NCBI GenBank assembly: GCA_038373885.1
Contig: JAWZYV010013163.1
Coordinates: 868,001 to 932,000 of the forward strand
Direction of reading: 5' to 3'
Source of the DNA: Cheiracanthium punctorium
Taxonomy: Eukaryota; Arthropoda; Arachnida; Araneae; Cheiracanthiidae
DNA length: 64,000 nt
The notes below the pieces were generated by a model that was not told the DNA's origin, did not search any database, and was given only the letters and a program-made list of their open reading frames with translations. Shown piece after piece: positions 35,640-47,763 of this stretch (the first letter of the stretch is position 1; each line of letters opens with the position of its first letter). The translations under genes were made by a program, and so were the position numbers.

Positions 35640-36689
35640 AAAATAAAAATTCGTTATGATTGCAAACTAATGTAATGCAATCTATTTTTTGCTAGAACGG
35701 CGACTCTCGGACGAGGAAAAAATTAACAATTAAAAGGCTATGGCATGCAAGAAACAGAAATACAGATAAATAACCAAAGTGAGGGAAATTGAGAACATAA
35801 ATGCAATTTAGACTGCTTGATTTTGAATAGATTAAATTTAAGATACAGAAAGTAAATGATAATTAGTATTTAATATGTGATCTACGTCACAGGCTCAAGT
35901 TGCCAATTTTTCGCAGAGAGATTACGCTAATATCCTACCGTGGGGTAAAAAAAGCTCATTTTGGCACTTTTCAGAGACATTTACGTTATGGGTAGGGTAT
36001 ACACCACCTAAGCTTTTATGTTAGTCCCTTTTGTAAAATTCATATTGGCAGCAGGCAAACGAGCTTTTGTTTTAAGTAAATTTTAAAGTTAGCTGAATTT
36101 AAGTACGATCGTTTGATAAAGACAACGTAATTTTACTGTAGTCGGACAAGAAGAAACAAAACTTTAGGCACATATACTTTTTTTTTTCCGAAAAACAAAA
36201 GTGCAACTAAAACGGAGAATAAAATTTATCGCGGTGTGGCGAATATGTCGACACTGCTCGAAATCGTTACAAGTAATCGTTACAATTTGCGAGGTTTCAT
36301 AATGGGGATTTCTCATTTTAAAGTGCACCCCTTCTTTAGAGCAATAGAAGTGATGAAATCACAAGGACAATTCAAGGGGAATCAACGCTATAATACACTT
36401 AGCATAATACTCAATATATAACAATCGAATGTTGAAAATCGAGTGCACTGAACATTTCATAAAAATAAATAAAAATAAAACGAACGTCGTACTAAAAATT
36501 TATTGAAATATTTGTGAAACAGTTTACGATGGAAAGATCCTCACACAATCATTAGTGTTATTTATAGCAAGGACGATCTACCATCATTGCTGCAGTCATG
36601 ACTAGCCACTATCCTATGTCCTAAAATGCGTGGATCACACAGAAAGTAAGTTCCCCGTGATTCCATAAGAAACACAACACAATTACTTA
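35640..36689. other. No recognisable feature
   Basis: AT-rich; an ORF at 36236-36421 has no recognisable motif. Confidence 0.4.
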
Positions 36690-37050
36690 TAATGATTTAT
36701 TACCAAAGATACAACAATATTTCAGCTAATTCTCAACATATAACCACCGGAATTGTAACTCTTGTCATGCCACAAGGTTTTGTAGTCCAATGTCGTAGTG
36801 ATCTGCCGCCTGGGAATGAAACCAGCGTATCAATACACTTGCCTATTCTGCAGATGGCTGTATGTCTTCGTCTGAGGGGAAGTGATGACAGGACTGGAAT
36901 TTCTCCAAGTGCAAGAATAGGTGGAAGTCGCTAGGAGCAAGATCGGGACTATTCGGTGGATAGTCAAACACCTCCCACATAAACTCCTGCAGTAGATATT
37001 TTGTGAAATTTCTCCTATGTACGCTCATGAAGCAGCATGATAAAAGCACT
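36690..37050 (-). pseudogene. Mariner transposase C-terminal remnant (second subfamily)
   Basis: The minus-strand frame (37049 to 36843) reads LLQEFMWEVFDYPPNSPDL, then APSDFHLFLHLEKF and FPSDEDIQ. A shifted frame then gives SQAADHYDIGLQNLV. This is the mariner block HPPYSPDLAPSDFHLF, with the third catalytic Asp, followed by the C-terminal QAADFYDxGIxKLV motif. One frameshift and stops make it non-functional. It is better preserved than, and distinct from, the copies at 18012 and 45255. Confidence 0.85.
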
Positions 37051-38230
37051 GAGCATCCCGTCTTCTACGCATTCAAAAACTTTATCACCTAAACACGCAA
37101 TTGGCGGAAAAAGAAATAATACCAGACATGTTTGCACACTATAAGCACGTTGATGTAAACTATCACTTCGGCTTACGATAGTCACGCCCACAAACTACCC
37201 GGCTTGTGCCTTCGCGTTTCGGTCCTTTTGCAGCGCGATCTTTTAACAGTGTCGGAAATGTACTTTCTGGATGACTTTGGAATTTCACAACCATTTGAAA
37301 GTTTCTTAAAAATTATTTTATAATCATACTGTTTTAGAGAAAAAAAAAATAGTAATTCAAACAATGCTTGAACACACTACGATGTTCTCTGAACGTATGC
37401 TCTCTGAAAGATCTTAAACACTGTGATGCAGAATAATTATGAGGATTTTTATAGCAGCTAAAAAAAATTAACTGTTAAACGACATTTAAGAAAAATAGAT
37501 CTGGGAAAAATTAAACACAAATGGTATTTAATATTCAAAATTTAGCATTACCCAGAATAAACTGAACTCTGGTTATGAATAAGCATTTTTAGGATACTTA
37601 AAGATGTATGTCTATTTATCTTGAATCATAAATAGACGTCTCCGAACGACGGTAGGGAAAGAACATTCTTCCAGCAGAAACTAACTATGCTGGAACGAAA
37701 GTAAAAAGATAACAAAAACATTCACTTTTTTCAAAAGGTACATTCAGACTAGAAAAAAAAGAAAGATTTCGTTCCAAACATGATGTTGTAAAGGGCAAAT
37801 GCACGTTTTCTTCGGATATGTAGCATATCAATCACTTCCATCGCATTACAAGCGAAGGACCTTTGATCGCAAAAAAGAAAAGAAAAGTCATCATTGTACT
37901 GCCTTTTTAAAAACGGAAAGTTTCAAAGCATTTTCGTGAGAAAATATCAGAGAAAAAGAAAATGCAAAAGTGAAAGAGGAAGAAGAAATGTATTTCTAGT
38001 AAACATCGCGAAGGCCTCTCTCATTCTGCAAGAGGAAAGTACGTTTGAATAAGTAAAAGGTAAAATAAAACTGAAGTTTTCTTTTTCCCGGGAAATTCAG
38101 ACATTTGGACCAATGTTTTACACCACTTGAAACCAAGTATCTTTCACAAAGTTTTCGAACTTGTAATGAAATTTTGTTTCAGTGATTGACCAGTGGCCGA
38201 TTGGTGAAAGTTTCAAAGGAGGGGCGATTA
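37051..38230. other. No recognisable feature
   Basis: AT-rich with purine-rich patches (about 37870-38000). No gene or repeat can be supported. Near 38188 a CAGTGGCCGATTGG string is hAT-end-like but lacks a partner. Confidence 0.35.
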
Positions 38231-38233
38231 GTG

Positions 38234-38458
38234 CACCCTCTCAATAAAGTATTCGAGTATAAGCGAAATTTGGTTTTTTGACTTTGCAAAAAATTAATTA
38301 GGATTTTCCAAACGCACAATTCGACAGAAATATGATAAATTATAATTATGCGTAACCCAATTCATATTTTACGATAAATAATTATTAATATAAGAAACCA
38401 AAGAAAGAAGTTTCCCTTTTACTCGAATACTTTTTTGAAAGAGTATACTGTACAGGGC
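38234..38458. mobile_element. TIR MITE family Z, copy 1
   Basis: The left end CACCCTCTCAATAAAGTATT continues CGAGTATAAGCGAAATTT. The right end on the minus strand is GTATACTCTTTCAAAAAAGT, continuing ATTCGAGTAAAAG. Inverted arms are about 38 bp and total length about 225 bp. The family has two further copies in the window (45674, 47764). Target duplication is not resolved. Confidence 0.8.
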
Positions 38459-39665
38459 TCTCTGACTTATAATCGGGTGCAGGGAACAAAGAGAAAAAAA
38501 ATCGCATACACGAAAAACTACAAAAAAGGGGCCTAAAAGTGAAATATTAGTGAACTAATCCATGTTACTTAATTCTATGTATATACACTGAAAAATGTAG
38601 ATAAGATAAATTTTGAAATGCAATGACTTTTTTATGGTTTACACTACTTTTTATGAACACCTAGAAAATGGAAATGGTTACATAACGAAATTTCGTTTTA
38701 CTCCTATTACAACTTTCTCACAAACAATTGAAAATCGAAAATTGATAAAAAGGGTAATATTCTTGCGAGTTTCACCTCTCTAGTTGAAAAACCTACTTCT
38801 TGAACAGAGAGCATTTCTTCCGATGTGCTTAAGTGATAGGCGCTTTCTTCGTGCAGCTCATAAATAATTGAAAATTATCAGTGTGTGTTTCCTTATGTCG
38901 CCAAGCGGGGCAGCAGAAAAATGCGAATAAAAGAGAGCGGGTACAAATGAGAGATAACGAAATATATTATCAAAGGTACGACACTTTTTTTTTTTTCATC
39001 TATTCTAATACTAGAAGTCAAAGCCTGTCGTGGAGTCAATTACAACGGGCGCTAGAAAAAACATCTGACGAAAACATGTCTACACTCAATACAGTTCATC
39101 TTCGTTCACGTGAAATAAATAAGTTCATATTCAATATCATATTTTATGCTCTTCTGGAAACGAGTAGAAAATTTGGCATTCGAAAGATTTCGGTTTGTGT
39201 ACACAGTCTTTTTTATATGCATACAGTCGATTTATTTGTGAAAAAAATTAAAATATGTAATTTGGAAATACAATTTTAAACGAATTGCAATCACACTTTC
39301 CTTTCAAAGCCTCATGACCGTGATGAATGTGACGCCATATCGATTGCAACAGCTCATTTTGTCGCGCAAATGTTTCTTTTTTTTTTACTCTCGGAAATAA
39401 AATGGAGCTGAAAACAGGAAAAAATCACTTAAAAAAATTATGAACCGGTGTATTTCATATTTTTAAAGTAGCACAGATTGTTTTATATATTTTTATTCAT
39501 TATTATGAACATTTTCAAGAGGATCGTAAAACGGTGCAGACGTTATTACGCTTTTTTTTCTCTTTTTAATCTTTTTGAAGGTTTAATTTTCTTGGAGTAA
39601 TGACGATAAAATATTTGCACTGAAGTGGTTGCCCGGAATGGTTACAAAGTGAGTCAGCGATCAGC
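38459..39665. other. No recognisable gene; 132-codon ORF considered spurious
   Basis: The longest open frame in the window (38881-39279) lies here. It includes a T11 run translated as FFFF and no family motif. The remaining sequence is AT-rich with T-runs. Confidence 0.4.
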
Positions 39666-39673
39666 GTATCTAG

Positions 39674-40028
39674 TAGAGATGAGACGGGCTCAGCCCGAGC
39701 CCGAGCCCGTCTCGGGCTCGGGCTCTGTAATTCACGATTGCGTTCGGGCTCGGGCTCGTGAAAAATTTCTCCTTTGTTGAACATTATCCTTGAAACAGAT
39801 TTTAAAAAGTGATTCATGGGATAAATAGACGTACTTATTTTTAAAAATAGCGGCACGGGGGTCTAGAAGGTGTGTGAAGCTCCAAAATTTATTGTATCTT
39901 ATTAATGAAGTAGTTAATTTTATTTGTCTTTAGCTGAAATTTCGGGCTCGGGCTCCAATATATTGCTCGGGCTCGGATTAAAAGTCTTCGGGCTCGGGCT
40001 TCAAAAAATGAGCCCGAACTCATCTCTA
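39674..40028. mobile_element. 355-bp hAT-type MITE with GGGCTC repeats
   Basis: Ends TAGAGATGAGACGGGCTCA/TGAGCCCGAACTCATCTCTA. Perfect 8-bp target duplication GTATCTAG at 39666-39673 and 40029-40036. CGGGCTCGGGCTC occurs repeatedly as subterminal repeats on both sides of an AT-rich centre. It resembles in architecture the TAGGGATGG MITE at 7519, which also repeats its terminal motif inside. Confidence 0.94.
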
Positions 40029-40429
40029 GTATCTAGTAGGATTGAGCCAATGCGTTATCTGTTCGCTATCATCATGAAAATGAGGCAACGAAGATGACTC
40101 ACCTTTTTGGAGCGATGTTGTCTCGCAAAATGACTCTTTGAATGCTGCATTGAGGCCCCACTTGCAAAGTTGCCATAATTAACTATAAAATGAAGAAGAT
40201 TAAAAAAAAATAGTACTGCATGTAAGGTCCTTAACACGAAAAAGAAAGTTTTTAATAAAAAAATAAATAAAAGGATCTGAGCATTCATTCGTATATCAAG
40301 CGAAGTCCCATTGACGTCGCAGTGACGTATGTCGATCTCAGAGTGATCAACATGTGTCGTCAACGCTGTAACTTGCTTGCTTCTGACTTTTCCGTGTGAC
40401 ACTCTACTCTCAGCGTCTCCAGGACGGGA

Positions 40430-43043
40430 CGCATATTACCAATCTTTACATTCATTCGGAACCTTGGTAGCCGCGTTGACCTTCGTTTTCCTTTCGCCCG
40501 GAATCGAGATCCCTGATTGGTTAGCTCACTGACGTCATGCCTGCCCACCGAATTTGAAAACTGGCAAGTCTGTACGGCAAATGATGAATTAAAATGATTA
40601 CGGCAAATGATGAATTGTGAATTAAAATCATTAATTATCATGAGATGAAAACCAGCGAAATAAACATATAGGCAGCTTGAAGTAGTTTTAGATGATACAC
40701 AATAAAAAATAATATACAATTTAGATTACGAATCTTATTTTAAACCATATTTTCCACTGGTGCTGCCATCTGTTATTATATAAGTAGAATTATATGATAC
40801 GTTAATAAAAAAAAATCCCTAGGCTGTTTTCAAAGTGTGTCTATAATTATAAGCTTTAATTTATATTAAATTTATTATAATCTGAAATGATTCGTATAAT
40901 ACAATTATTCAAGATTTATTTAGTACAATTTTTTTTTCCATAAAAGTAAAAGGAAATATTTTTTGAAAAATTATGAATATCATTTCTTGAATAATGGTAT
41001 GTACTCTAAATATTAATAAATGACTTAAGTTAGAACTCGATGCATGAGATTTAATTAATTAATAAAAAAAGGAATTTAAATAATTCATTGCATGTTTTGT
41101 TTGCAGTTATTTAGTTGTGGTGTGGATATTTTAAAAATTTTACAATTTAAAAAACAAAACATTTAACCACTGTGTGTGTATTAAGTATAATGTTGGATTT
41201 CAAGTATGTTTCACTGATTGAATTACTTTAATTTACATTACGACTTTTTAAAAATTTACATTCAGGTTTTTTGTTTGTAATTTTTATTTAATGAGGTTTT
41301 TAACATAATTTCATACATTCCAAGATGTTTTCGTTTTTTCTTGAATGCATGTATTTTAATTCTTTATTTTTGAATCATGGATTACGATTTTATTAAAAAC
41401 CATTTAAACTTCAACGGTTTTTTTTTTCATTTATTGCTGAAGGTGTTGGTTAACACTTTAAAAGCACTTTAAGCTTCATTGTCTGTCTAAATAATGACAC
41501 AACTTTTTTTTTTTTTTTTTTACAAATTAGATTTATCTCCTTGTATCTTTTTTTCAGTGTTAATTAGGGATGATTCCTAGCATTTTTCTAATGTGTATTT
41601 ATCCGTATTTCTATAATTTTAATGGATATATTAATTCTATAGTACATAAATTATATATATATATATATACATACAGTAAAATGCCTCATATCATACAGTA
41701 AAATTTTTAAATAAAGTCAGTAAGAGAGGAAAACAATTTGGAGAGTTCTTTCTCTATAACTGTTATTTACAAACTAAATTTAAAACTGTCTATGGTAGAA
41801 AATGCTTTACAACAAAAAATAATGGTCTCAGAGGCATTTTGCTGTATGTATACTGTTTTCTAATATGCATTTGTCCGTATTAAAATTAGAAAAATATCAG
41901 GAATAATCCCTAATCAACACTGAAAAAGAGATACAAGGAGACAAATCTAATTTATATAAAAAAGTTGTGTCAGCTTTTAGGCACACAACGAGGCTTAAAG
42001 TGCTTTTAAAGTGTTATCCAACACCTTCAGCAATAAGTGAAAAAAAAAAAGCATTAAAGTTAAAATGGTTTTTAATAAAATCGTAATCCATGATTCAAAA
42101 ATAAAGAATTAAAATGCATGCATTCAAGAAAAAACAAAAACATCTTGGAATATATGAAATTATGTTAAAAACCTCATTAAATAAAAATCACAAACAAAAA
42201 ACGTGAATGTAAATTTTTAAAAAGTCGTAATGTAAATTAAAATAATTCAATCAGTGAAACATACTTAAAATCCAACATTATACTTAATACACACACAGTG
42301 GTTAAATGTTTTTTAAATTGTAAAATTTTTAAAATATCCACACTACAACTAAATAACTGCAAACAAAAATGCAATGAATTATTTAAATTCCTTGTTTTAT
42401 TAATTAATTAAATCTCATGCATCGAGTTCTAACTTAAGTCATTTATTAATATTTAGAGTACATACCATTATTCAAGAAATGATATTCATAATTTTTCAAA
42501 AAATATTTTCTTTTACTTTTATGGAAAAAAAAATTGTACTAAATAAATCTTGAATAATTGTATTATACGAATCATTTCAGATTATAATAAATTTAATTAA
42601 ATTAAAGCTTATAATTATAGACACACATTGAAAGCAGCCTAGGGATTTATTTATTTTTTTATTTATTTATTCGTATCATATAATTCTACTTATATAATAA
42701 CAGATGGTAGCACCAGTGGAAAATATGGTTTAAAATAAGATTCGTAATCTAAATTGTATATTCTTTTTTATTGCGTATCATCTAAAACTACTTCAAGCTG
42801 CCTATATGTTTATTTCGCTCGTTTTCATCTCATGATAATTAATGATTTTAATTCATAATTCATCATTTGCCGTAATCATTTTAATTCATCATTTGCCGTA
42901 CAGACTTGCCAGTTTTCAAATTCGGTAGGCAAGCATGACGTCAGTGAGCTAACCAATCAGGGATCTCGATTCCGGGCGGAAGGAAAACGAAGGTCAACGC
43001 GTCTACCAAGGTTCCGAATGACTGTAAAGATTGGTAATATGCG
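40430..43043. mobile_element. 2.6-kb long-inverted-repeat element
   Basis: Left arm about 40430-41690 and right arm about 41835-43043 are inverted copies with high identity and a spacer near 145 bp. The outer ends are CGCATATTACCAATCTTTAC and its complement. Landmarks recur mirrored through the arms, e.g. GTGCTGCCATCTGTTATTAT near 40760 and its complement near 42705, and GATGCATGAGATTTAATTAA near 41040 and its complement near 42410. GACGGGA to the left and GACGGCA to the right could be an imperfect 7-bp target duplication. No transposase lies in the spacer. The structure suits a TIR-MULE or foldback element, but the class is not proven. Confidence 0.92.
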
Positions 43044-45250
43044 GACGGCATAGCAGGGCTTGAGCATGTGACTTGAGTGCAAAAAAATTACCAATCACAC
43101 CACAGCGCATGCTGAAGCGGGGATTAATGTACCTTATATATGAAGTGCTGGGGAAACTGGGAAGGGGGGTGCATTTTTCTTGACTATATTTAGAGTATTT
43201 CACCTTATTGTTTTACATGAAGTATACTCCCATGGCACGCTACCATTTCGCCGAAGATCATTGAATTCCGTATCCATAAAACCGTGAGGTCACTTTGCCA
43301 GTCAGTTTTCAAACAATTCACTTTCTTTTCTGAGGTTCGATTTTTCAAATTTAAACCTGGTTCATGATAAAACAAAAATAAATGAAAGTAAGACTATAAT
43401 GCTACATTTTAAAGAACAATAAATTACAAAATTTAAAATATTATTATTTTCGATCAATTCAAATAGTGTTTCAAACAGCAAAAATAACTTGAACAAAAAT
43501 AAATTTTTAAAACACATTTTGTTTATTATTTCTTCTTAAATTACTTAATTATTTTAGTCTTTTTATTCGGAAAATGAATTTGTAATAAAATATTTTATCG
43601 GTATACTTGTTAAATGTAACTGTAAAAATAATTTTATGCAACTGAAAGCAAATCATATTTCTGATTATTAGAAAACGTGAAATTAAAAGAACTATTTGCG
43701 TATAAAAAAACATTATCAAAGCGTTGAGATTTTTAAAGCCTGTGATATTGTTAGGACGATTAGTTAAATCATTATACTTCAGTTATCTTCAAATTTTTGA
43801 AAATATCCGATAAAGTTGCACATTTAAGTCTCAGAATTTTTCTTCTTTTTTTAATTAGCAAAACATTTTTTGAGCGACAATTGATATTATATCGAAGCTT
43901 TTTTTTAATGTTACTTAAAAATATCATAATTTTTAACAAGTTCACTTCAGATTTATTCATGAGTTATTCAAGAAAAATGAAAGTTTCCTGAAGGCTTTAC
44001 TGAAATAAAACCACAATTCTCATTTTTAAAATATACCTTATGCGAAAAATTATGTTTGTCAAAGAAATGTTTGTTTTAAATAATAATGGGCCTTTATCAG
44101 AGGCATTCATTAAATGTTAGAGAACACGCTTAAGGTTTATAATTTTTTTCTTTTTCTTTTTTTTTTTTAAACCAAGCATGTTTCATGTTTATTAACGTTT
44201 ATGTAAAATATAGCACACCTTTAAAAATTCGAAAGCTATGCCACAAAATATGAAAAAATAATTCAGTATAAAAGATGCTATGTAATTCTTTAAAAGAATG
44301 TATTCCTTCAACAAGAATGTTCCCAGCTTCTATATATTTTTGATGGGGGTGGAAAGGGGGCAGCTTTATTTTCCCTTCATAAATAGATGTTTGTGTGTAC
44401 CATACACAAAACTTCTTTTCAAAATCCATATATTTTCCTAATTTCATTTCTCATTTGAACGCATATGCACGTCGGAATTCTCCTATCACTAGTTTATCTT
44501 TCCCAAAAAGAAATTTTGCCCTCAAAGTTACGCTACAATTTCTATCTCAGGACTTGCATGCATACAGTGAACGAAGTTCTTTGCAAGGAACGTCTTTTTT
44601 TTTTCTCTAAATATGATAATATATGATTTTTTATATGAATATGATTTTTTTTTCTCTAAATATAATTTTTCATTAGACTATCTTTCATATAATGAACTGT
44701 GAGGTTATGCTACTTTATCATCGATGTCGGGAATGTTTTCACGCCTTTTAATGTCCAAATATACTGGTGAGAAACTTGAAGAGAAACTAAGTAACTGCTT
44801 TTTTTTTCTTTAGTAGCAAATCATTGGAGCTATTGTATCTCGTTTGCTCTCCACGTTTCAGTTGGTTCATATCGACTATGCACTCTGAAGAGAGCTTCAT
44901 TCAGGATTTCTGAAAGACGAGTAGGGAATACAGTAGGTCAGTTTTAAGATTTTTAAATATAATTCTAAGAATGTTTAAAAAGCAGGATATCATACTAATG
45001 AATTGTGTTTTCTGATCTATTGGCTGTCCTAATTAATTTTAGCACAATTGTAAGAAAGTTTTTATACAATAAAAAATCATTTTTCTTAAGTACTTTTTGT
45101 TGACCCACTATACTCCATAAAGGGGTACACTGGATCAACAAATGGGGGTACAGTGGGTCAGCTAACGTGAAACAGAATAAACAGTTTTCATTCACAAGAT
45201 AGTGCATAACTTTTTCATTGCCTGACAATATATAGTATTAAGTTAGATAT
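43044..45250. other. No recognisable feature
   Basis: AT-rich with T-runs (44158, 44595). Short open frames (43772-43991, 44199-44610) have biased low-complexity composition. At 45100-45165 TGACCCACTATACYCC-like strings occur in both orientations, possibly an element fragment. Confidence 0.4.
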
Positions 45251-45254
45251 TAAA

Positions 45255-45640
45255 GTAGAGATACACAGGCATAGCAAGGTATTTGGTAAAGATTATTCTT
45301 CAACATAGCCCTCCATGTGCATCAAAGCATTTGTTTCATTTGCATACCAATCTGTCGAAACCCACGCTGAAGAAATCAGGTTCTTGGTCGTTGAGCCACT
45401 TAACGACGGTGTCCCGAACTGCGGCATGGATTTGGAAGTTATGTCCTGCTAGGTGCTTCTTCATCGGCCTCAAAGACATGGAAAATCACTAGCCGCAAGA
45501 TCCGGGCTGTAGGGAAGACGCTCCATCGCTGTAACCAGCCACGTGTAATCGAGGTCATATGAGAACGGGCTTTTGATTGCAGTAATCGTCTGTTGTACCA
45601 AGGCATTGAATTTCATTTGCTCTCGGAATATGTGCATCTA
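45255..45640 (-). pseudogene. Mariner transposase C-terminal remnant (same subfamily as 18012)
   Basis: Minus-strand frames give LPYSPDLAASDFPCL, then PMKKHLAGHNFQIHAAVRDT, VVKWLNDQEPDFFSVGFDRL and KCFDAHGGL. They match the mariner SPDLAPSDFHLF block, the LKKHLxGxxF helix, WLxxQxxDFFxxGxxxLV and the C-terminal KCLxxxGxYVE motif in the correct order. There are frameshifts between blocks and an upstream truncation. Confidence 0.83.
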
Positions 45641-45673
45641 TGAGAGCTACCGTACTTTTTGAAATGCCTCCCC

Positions 45674-45895
45674 CCCCCTCTCAAAACAGTATTCGATTAA
45701 AAGTCAAGCTTCCTAAGTTGGATTCGTATATTAAAAATTATTTGTCATAAAATATGAATACTGTTATGTATAATTACAATGCTTCATATATCTATCCAGC
45801 TGTGTGTTTTTCAACAACTAATTAAATATTCACAGACCCAAAATAAGAAATTTCGCTTATACTCCTATATTTTTTTTAAAGGGTGTATCTATAAG
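45674..45895. mobile_element. TIR MITE family Z, copy 2
   Basis: Left end CCCTCTCAAAACAGTATTCG. Right end on the minus strand is TACACCCTTTAAAAAAAATA followed by TAGGAGTATAAGCGAAATTTC. Same arm sequence as copies at 38234 and 47764. The left edge merges with a C-run. Confidence 0.75.
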
Positions 45896-45899
45896 TGTG

Positions 45900-47508
45900 A
45901 AGTTATATTTTTAAACAAAAGTGAACTCAAAAAAAAAAAAAATTACAACTGCATGACTCTGATAACATATGTTTGAATCTTCTTTTTCGCCCAATTTATA
46001 TATAGTTTTTAAATGAATATCTATAAAACATGTGTTTATAAAAAATCCATTATTATGTAAAAATTGGAGTGTTTTTTTTAAGGCTTGGTAAAGATGAATC
46101 GAATTTCAGTAATTTCAATAGGGGACAATGAATTCGAAGGACGAAACGATTCAATATCGAAAATGGATACGAGTATTTTGACTAATGAGGTCTAAATACT
46201 TGTAGCATCTCGAATACGAGATACGAGTTTTATTCGGTCAAGGAACGAATTGAGCTTTTATCTCAAGGTACAACTGAATGGGAATACCTCATCTATCATG
46301 TTAAGTTAATTAGTGACGTGGAAATTGCACTTTCAACAGAGGCAAAAATACGCTTGCAAAATGTTCAATCAATAGCCATCACCATAAGCAATATAATACT
46401 GGAAGCCAAACATTTCCTCTAAAATACTGGTAGAGTTTCAGTATTCCCAATCCTGTAAGTTAGTTATTGGTATAAGTAACATAATTAATGATCCTGAAAC
46501 GAAAAACCTTATGATAAATCATAATGTGGCGAAGGCACATTTTATTTTATTTTTACTTTGTGAATAGTCATAGGAGGTTATGTTATGCTAAATCTATTTT
46601 CTAGAACAAATGTTGTACCAGACAAGAGAATAAATACACTTAAATGAAAATGTTTTCCGAAAAATGTATGCATGTTCCACAGTAGAGCTTTAGTTTGGAG
46701 GTTTAGATGCAGCAAAGGTTTTTTTTTTTTTTTTCAAAGCTAAAGTTACTCTTTTACTCAAACTCGTTTAAACTAAACAAAGAAATTGAGAGGAATCTTA
46801 CAGTAATAACTTAAATTGTGTAAAAGTTAATAAACATTGATTTTTCTTTTTTTAACAAGATTTCTAACAAAGTTGAAACTGTTTATGACAAGGGTTTGTC
46901 TGTCTGTCCGTCCGTGCTGTAACTGCCGTAAATATGAATCGATTACAATGAAACTTATAAATGTTATTGTTATGAATTGTATCATTCAGGTTATTTAAAA
47001 TGATATGTATTTCATCTACGTCCTCAAATTGACATTAATGTTAAATATATTATTTTCATGTTTCATTAAATGATATTTAAATACTAATAGCATTGTAGAA
47101 TATATAAGCTTTAGAATGGAAACACCATTTAAAGTTATTTAAAAGGGCCTCACAAAATTACATATATAGTAATACAGAATTTTTGAGGTTATTCCCGAAA
47201 TCTGTACAAGCCTGGTGACTATTTATCTCAAATGTGGCCCCAAAATGAGATTTTTATTGGAAAATGTTTTACAATCGATAGATTTGCCCTGATATATCTT
47301 TCTTGTTTATTTTTGTGACGAATGCGGCAAATGAGTATGGGTGTATTAAGCTTTTAGAGTAAAAAATTGTGCTAAGAGGTACTTATTTTATGTATTTAAA
47401 ATTTTACGCTTTGAACAACTATTTGCAAAATTTCAACTGAGCTACAGTTTATACAGTAACACATCAACATTCACGAAAAAACACTCAAAATACTGGTGCT
47501 AAATGATA
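45900..47508. other. No recognisable gene; part may be a dispersed repeat
   Basis: At 46890-46920 a TTTGTCTGTCTGTCCGTCC stretch resembles Helitron subterminal sequence. The interval 47080-47320 seems related to 59400-59640 (GYCTCRCAAAATTRCAT and TTTAYAATCGAT...ATATCTTTCTTGTTTAT-like blocks in the same order), though divergence is high. Confidence 0.4.
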
Positions 47509-47737
47509 AAATAAATAAAAACTTTGTGAAAAAAAGCGCACACAAAATGTTACTTAAGATGTGACGATCGTTTCGACCAAAAAATTCTTTCGGTCTTCGT
47601 CAGACAAGCCCTTCGGCGACTCACAGTGAGTCGAAGGGCTTGCCTGACGAAGACCGAAAAACTTTTTGGTCGAAACGATCGTTACATCATAAGTAACATT
47701 TTATTTGTGTTTTTTTTCACAAAGCTTTTATTTATTA
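47509..47737. repeat. Near-perfect 229-bp palindrome
   Basis: Left arm AATAAATAAAAACTTTGTGA through GACGATCGTTTCGACC, and the right arm is its complement; arms are about 110 bp around a centre near 47622. The innermost part is AGCCCTTCGGCGACTCACAG with its complement GAGTCGAAGGGCT. Each arm contains CTGACGAAGACCGAAA...GGTCGAAACGATC. Confidence 0.93.
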
Positions 47738-47763
47738 CATCAATATTTATTTTGAATAAAGTA

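Noticed and set aside
38881..39279. Longest ORF in the window (132 codons)
   Set aside because: Translation includes a poly-T-derived run of phenylalanine, has no recognisable motif, and a frame of this length is expected by chance across 64 kb and six frames.
40055..40719. Two overlapping minus-strand ORFs of 115 and 119 codons
   Set aside because: They run across the left end of the long palindrome; the mirrored sequence in the right arm does not keep the frame, so they are not conserved coding regions.
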